Shown here: positions 62,940 to 64,000 of the stretch, in pieces
How the letters are laid out: the number at the start of each line of letters is the position of its first letter
Numbering within the stretch: the stretch's first letter is position 1
Position numbers and translations under genes: made by a program
From: Mesorhizobium sp. WSM4311
GTDB lineage: Bacteria; Pseudomonadota; Alphaproteobacteria; Rhizobiales; Rhizobiaceae
Length of the DNA stretch: 64,000 nucleotides
Assembly (NCBI RefSeq): GCF_002295115.1
Contig: NZ_NSFV01000002.1
Span: 186,001-250,000 of the forward strand
Direction: 5' to 3'
The notes under the pieces: model-generated
The model's input: only the letters and a program-made list of their open reading frames with translations
What the model was told of the DNA's origin: nothing
Databases searched by the model: none

Positions 62940-63032
62940 TTTCGTCTCCCATTATGATTTGAACTTGAGGCCTTGCAGTTTCTACGGACCGCTTCCAAGA
63001 CACACATGCTTTGGAGTATCGGCCCAGTCTAT

Positions 63033-63078
63033 GCGGCTTCACGCCGTCTTGTCTAAAGCGGCTTCATGCCGTCCTGTC
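63033..63078. repeat. Imperfect tandem duplication at the murQ 3' end
   Basis: GCGGCTTCACGCCGTCTTGTC (63033-63053, written here in full, 21 positions with 63053 the last base) recurs as a copy with two changes at 63058-63078, offset 25 bp. The right-hand copy contains the murQ stop codon and last codons; the left-hand copy is non-coding. Confidence 0.55.
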
Positions 63079-63987
63079 GCTGATCGCCTTTCGCAGGAAA
63101 CCTCCGGCCTTGCCGAGCGCCGCGCGCGCCGCCTCGACATCGAAGCCTGTGATCGCCACCAGGATCGCCAGCTTCACATCATTGCCGGTCTGGGCGAGCA
63201 CCTGTTTGGCACGCTGCGCCGTGCAGCCGCTGGTCTGCATGACGATCCTGATGGCTCTCGCGACCAGCTTTTTGTTGGACGGGTTGAGGTCGACCATCAG
63301 ATTCTCATAGCTCTTGCCGATGCGGATCATCGAGGCCGTGGTCAGCATGTTGAGCACCAGCTTCTGCGCCGTTCCCGACTTCAGCCGGGTCGATCCGGTG
63401 AGAACCTCAGGCCCGACGACCGGCGAGATGGCGATGTCGGCGATGCCGGCAATGGTCGATGCCGGATTGCAGGACAGGGCAACCGTGGTCGCGCCGACCT
63501 GCTTCGCATAGTTCAGTCCGCCGATGACGTAAGGCGTGCGCCCGCTGACGGCGATGCCCACCACGACATCGTCCGGTGTGAGCCCGATCTCCTGCAGGGC
63601 CTGCGCGCCCATTTTCGGGTCATCCTCGGCACCTTCCGTCGACCGCACCAAAGCGTCCGGGCCGCCGGCGATCAGGCCGATCACCATGTCCTCGGGCACG
63701 CCGAAGGTGGGCGGGCATTCCGACGCATCGAGGACGCCGAGCCGGCCGCTGGTGCCGGCGCCGACATAGATAAGCCGCGCGCCTTTCTGGAAGGCAAGCA
63801 CGATCCGGTCGACCGCGGCGGCGATTTCCGGCAGCACCTTTTCGACAGCCACAGGCACAATACTGTCCTCGTCATTGATCTTGCGCAGCACATCGATGGT
63901 CGGCAGCAGGTCGATATCCATCGTCCGCGGATTGCGGCCTTCGGAAACCAGTAGGTCCAGCTCAGACATCAACCCTTGCTCGGTCAT
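63064..63987 (-). CDS. murQ: N-acetylmuramic acid 6-phosphate etherase
   Basis: 307 residues. It cleaves the lactyl ether of MurNAc 6-phosphate to GlcNAc 6-phosphate and D-lactate in the cytoplasm. SIS-fold motifs of Mur[21 protein letters not shown] (about residues 74-93, with the conserved Glu), [13 protein letters not shown] (about 116-128), [15 protein letters not shown] and [20 protein letters not shown]-terminal helices ending [16 protein letters not shown] at 63987; whatever precedes it lies beyond the window, where a MurR/RpiR-type regulator would be expected. First visible gene of the recycling operon. Confidence 0.96.
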   Translation of the reverse strand: MTEQGLMSELDLLVSEGRNPRTMDIDLLPTIDVLRKINDEDSIVPVAVEKVLPEIAAAVDRIVLAFQKGARLIYVGAGTSGRLGVLDASECPPTFGVPEDMVIGLIAGGPDALVRSTEGAEDDPKMGAQALQEIGLTPDDVVVGIAVSGRTPYVIGGLNYAKQVGATTVALSCNPASTIAGIADIAISPVVGPEVLTGSTRLKSGTAQKLVLNMLTTASMIRIGKSYENLMVDLNPSNKKLVARAIRIVMQTSGCTAQRAKQVLAQTGNDVKLAILVAITGFDVEAARAALGKAGGFLRKAISDRTA

Positions 63988-64000
63988 TCCAGTGCTTTCA

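Overview
The window looks like chromosome (or a large replicon) of a high-GC alphaproteobacterium of the Rhizobiales, most probably Mesorhizobium or a close relative. Reasons: PcaQ-controlled pcaDCHGB genes, a divergent dctA/dctBD locus with a sigma-54 promoter and DctD palindromes, a rhizobial-type palindromic intergenic repeat, and a dense row of solute-binding-protein ABC transporters with small catabolic operons. Genus assignment is inference. No rRNA, tRNA, CRISPR array, transposase or phage gene was seen.

Layout. (1) 1-8593: a LivGFHM-type ABC transporter on the minus strand, diverging from a plus-strand operon of a GntR/FCD regulator, a DUF3830-like protein, a TIGR04076-like protein, an aldo/keto reductase, a DUF4440-like protein, the probable solute-binding protein of the transporter, and an FAD-linked oxidase: an uncharacterised catabolic unit. 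(2) 8641-21631: aromatic-acid region. A PcaQ-type LysR gene lies between two transcription units. One is a five-gene ABC transporter followed by an SDR (frameshifted) and a vanillin-dehydrogenase-like ALDH. The other is pcaDCHGB-pobA, which converts 4-hydroxybenzoate and protocatechuate into the beta-ketoadipate pathway. The two promoters share a PcaQ box and an identical 27-nt block.

(3) 21692-50000: about 28 kb of carbohydrate genes. Two ABC import sets without an ATPase stand back to back, the second followed by a PIG-L deacetylase-like protein, a ROK kinase, a GntR regulator and a UPF0309/SIS isomerase. Then come a tagatose-kinase/tagatose-6-phosphate-epimerase-like pair with a divergent LacI regulator, an esterase and a Gfo/Idh/MocA dehydrogenase. 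A DeoR-controlled cassette follows (aldolase, YihV-like kinase, complete ABC transporter), and then a six-gene operon (two IolE-like TIM barrels, a second dehydrogenase, a hydrolase, an AlsE-like epimerase and an AlsK/ROK-like kinase).

(4) 50164-55016: dctA with its sigma-54 promoter and terminator, and dctB-dctD divergent from it. (5) 55085-63987: a GNAT gene, then a minus-strand cell-wall-recycling operon read murQ, peptide-type ABC transporter (binding protein, two permeases, fused double ATPase), AmiE/beta-lactamase-like hydrolase, anmK. A 159-bp palindromic repeat lies between the ATPase and the hydrolase.

The strongest candidates for undescribed biology are the DeoR kinase/aldolase cassette, the amino-sugar-like cluster with an altered deacetylase motif, the GntR/DUF3830/TIGR04076 operon and the self-contained murQ-transporter-amidase-anmK operon.
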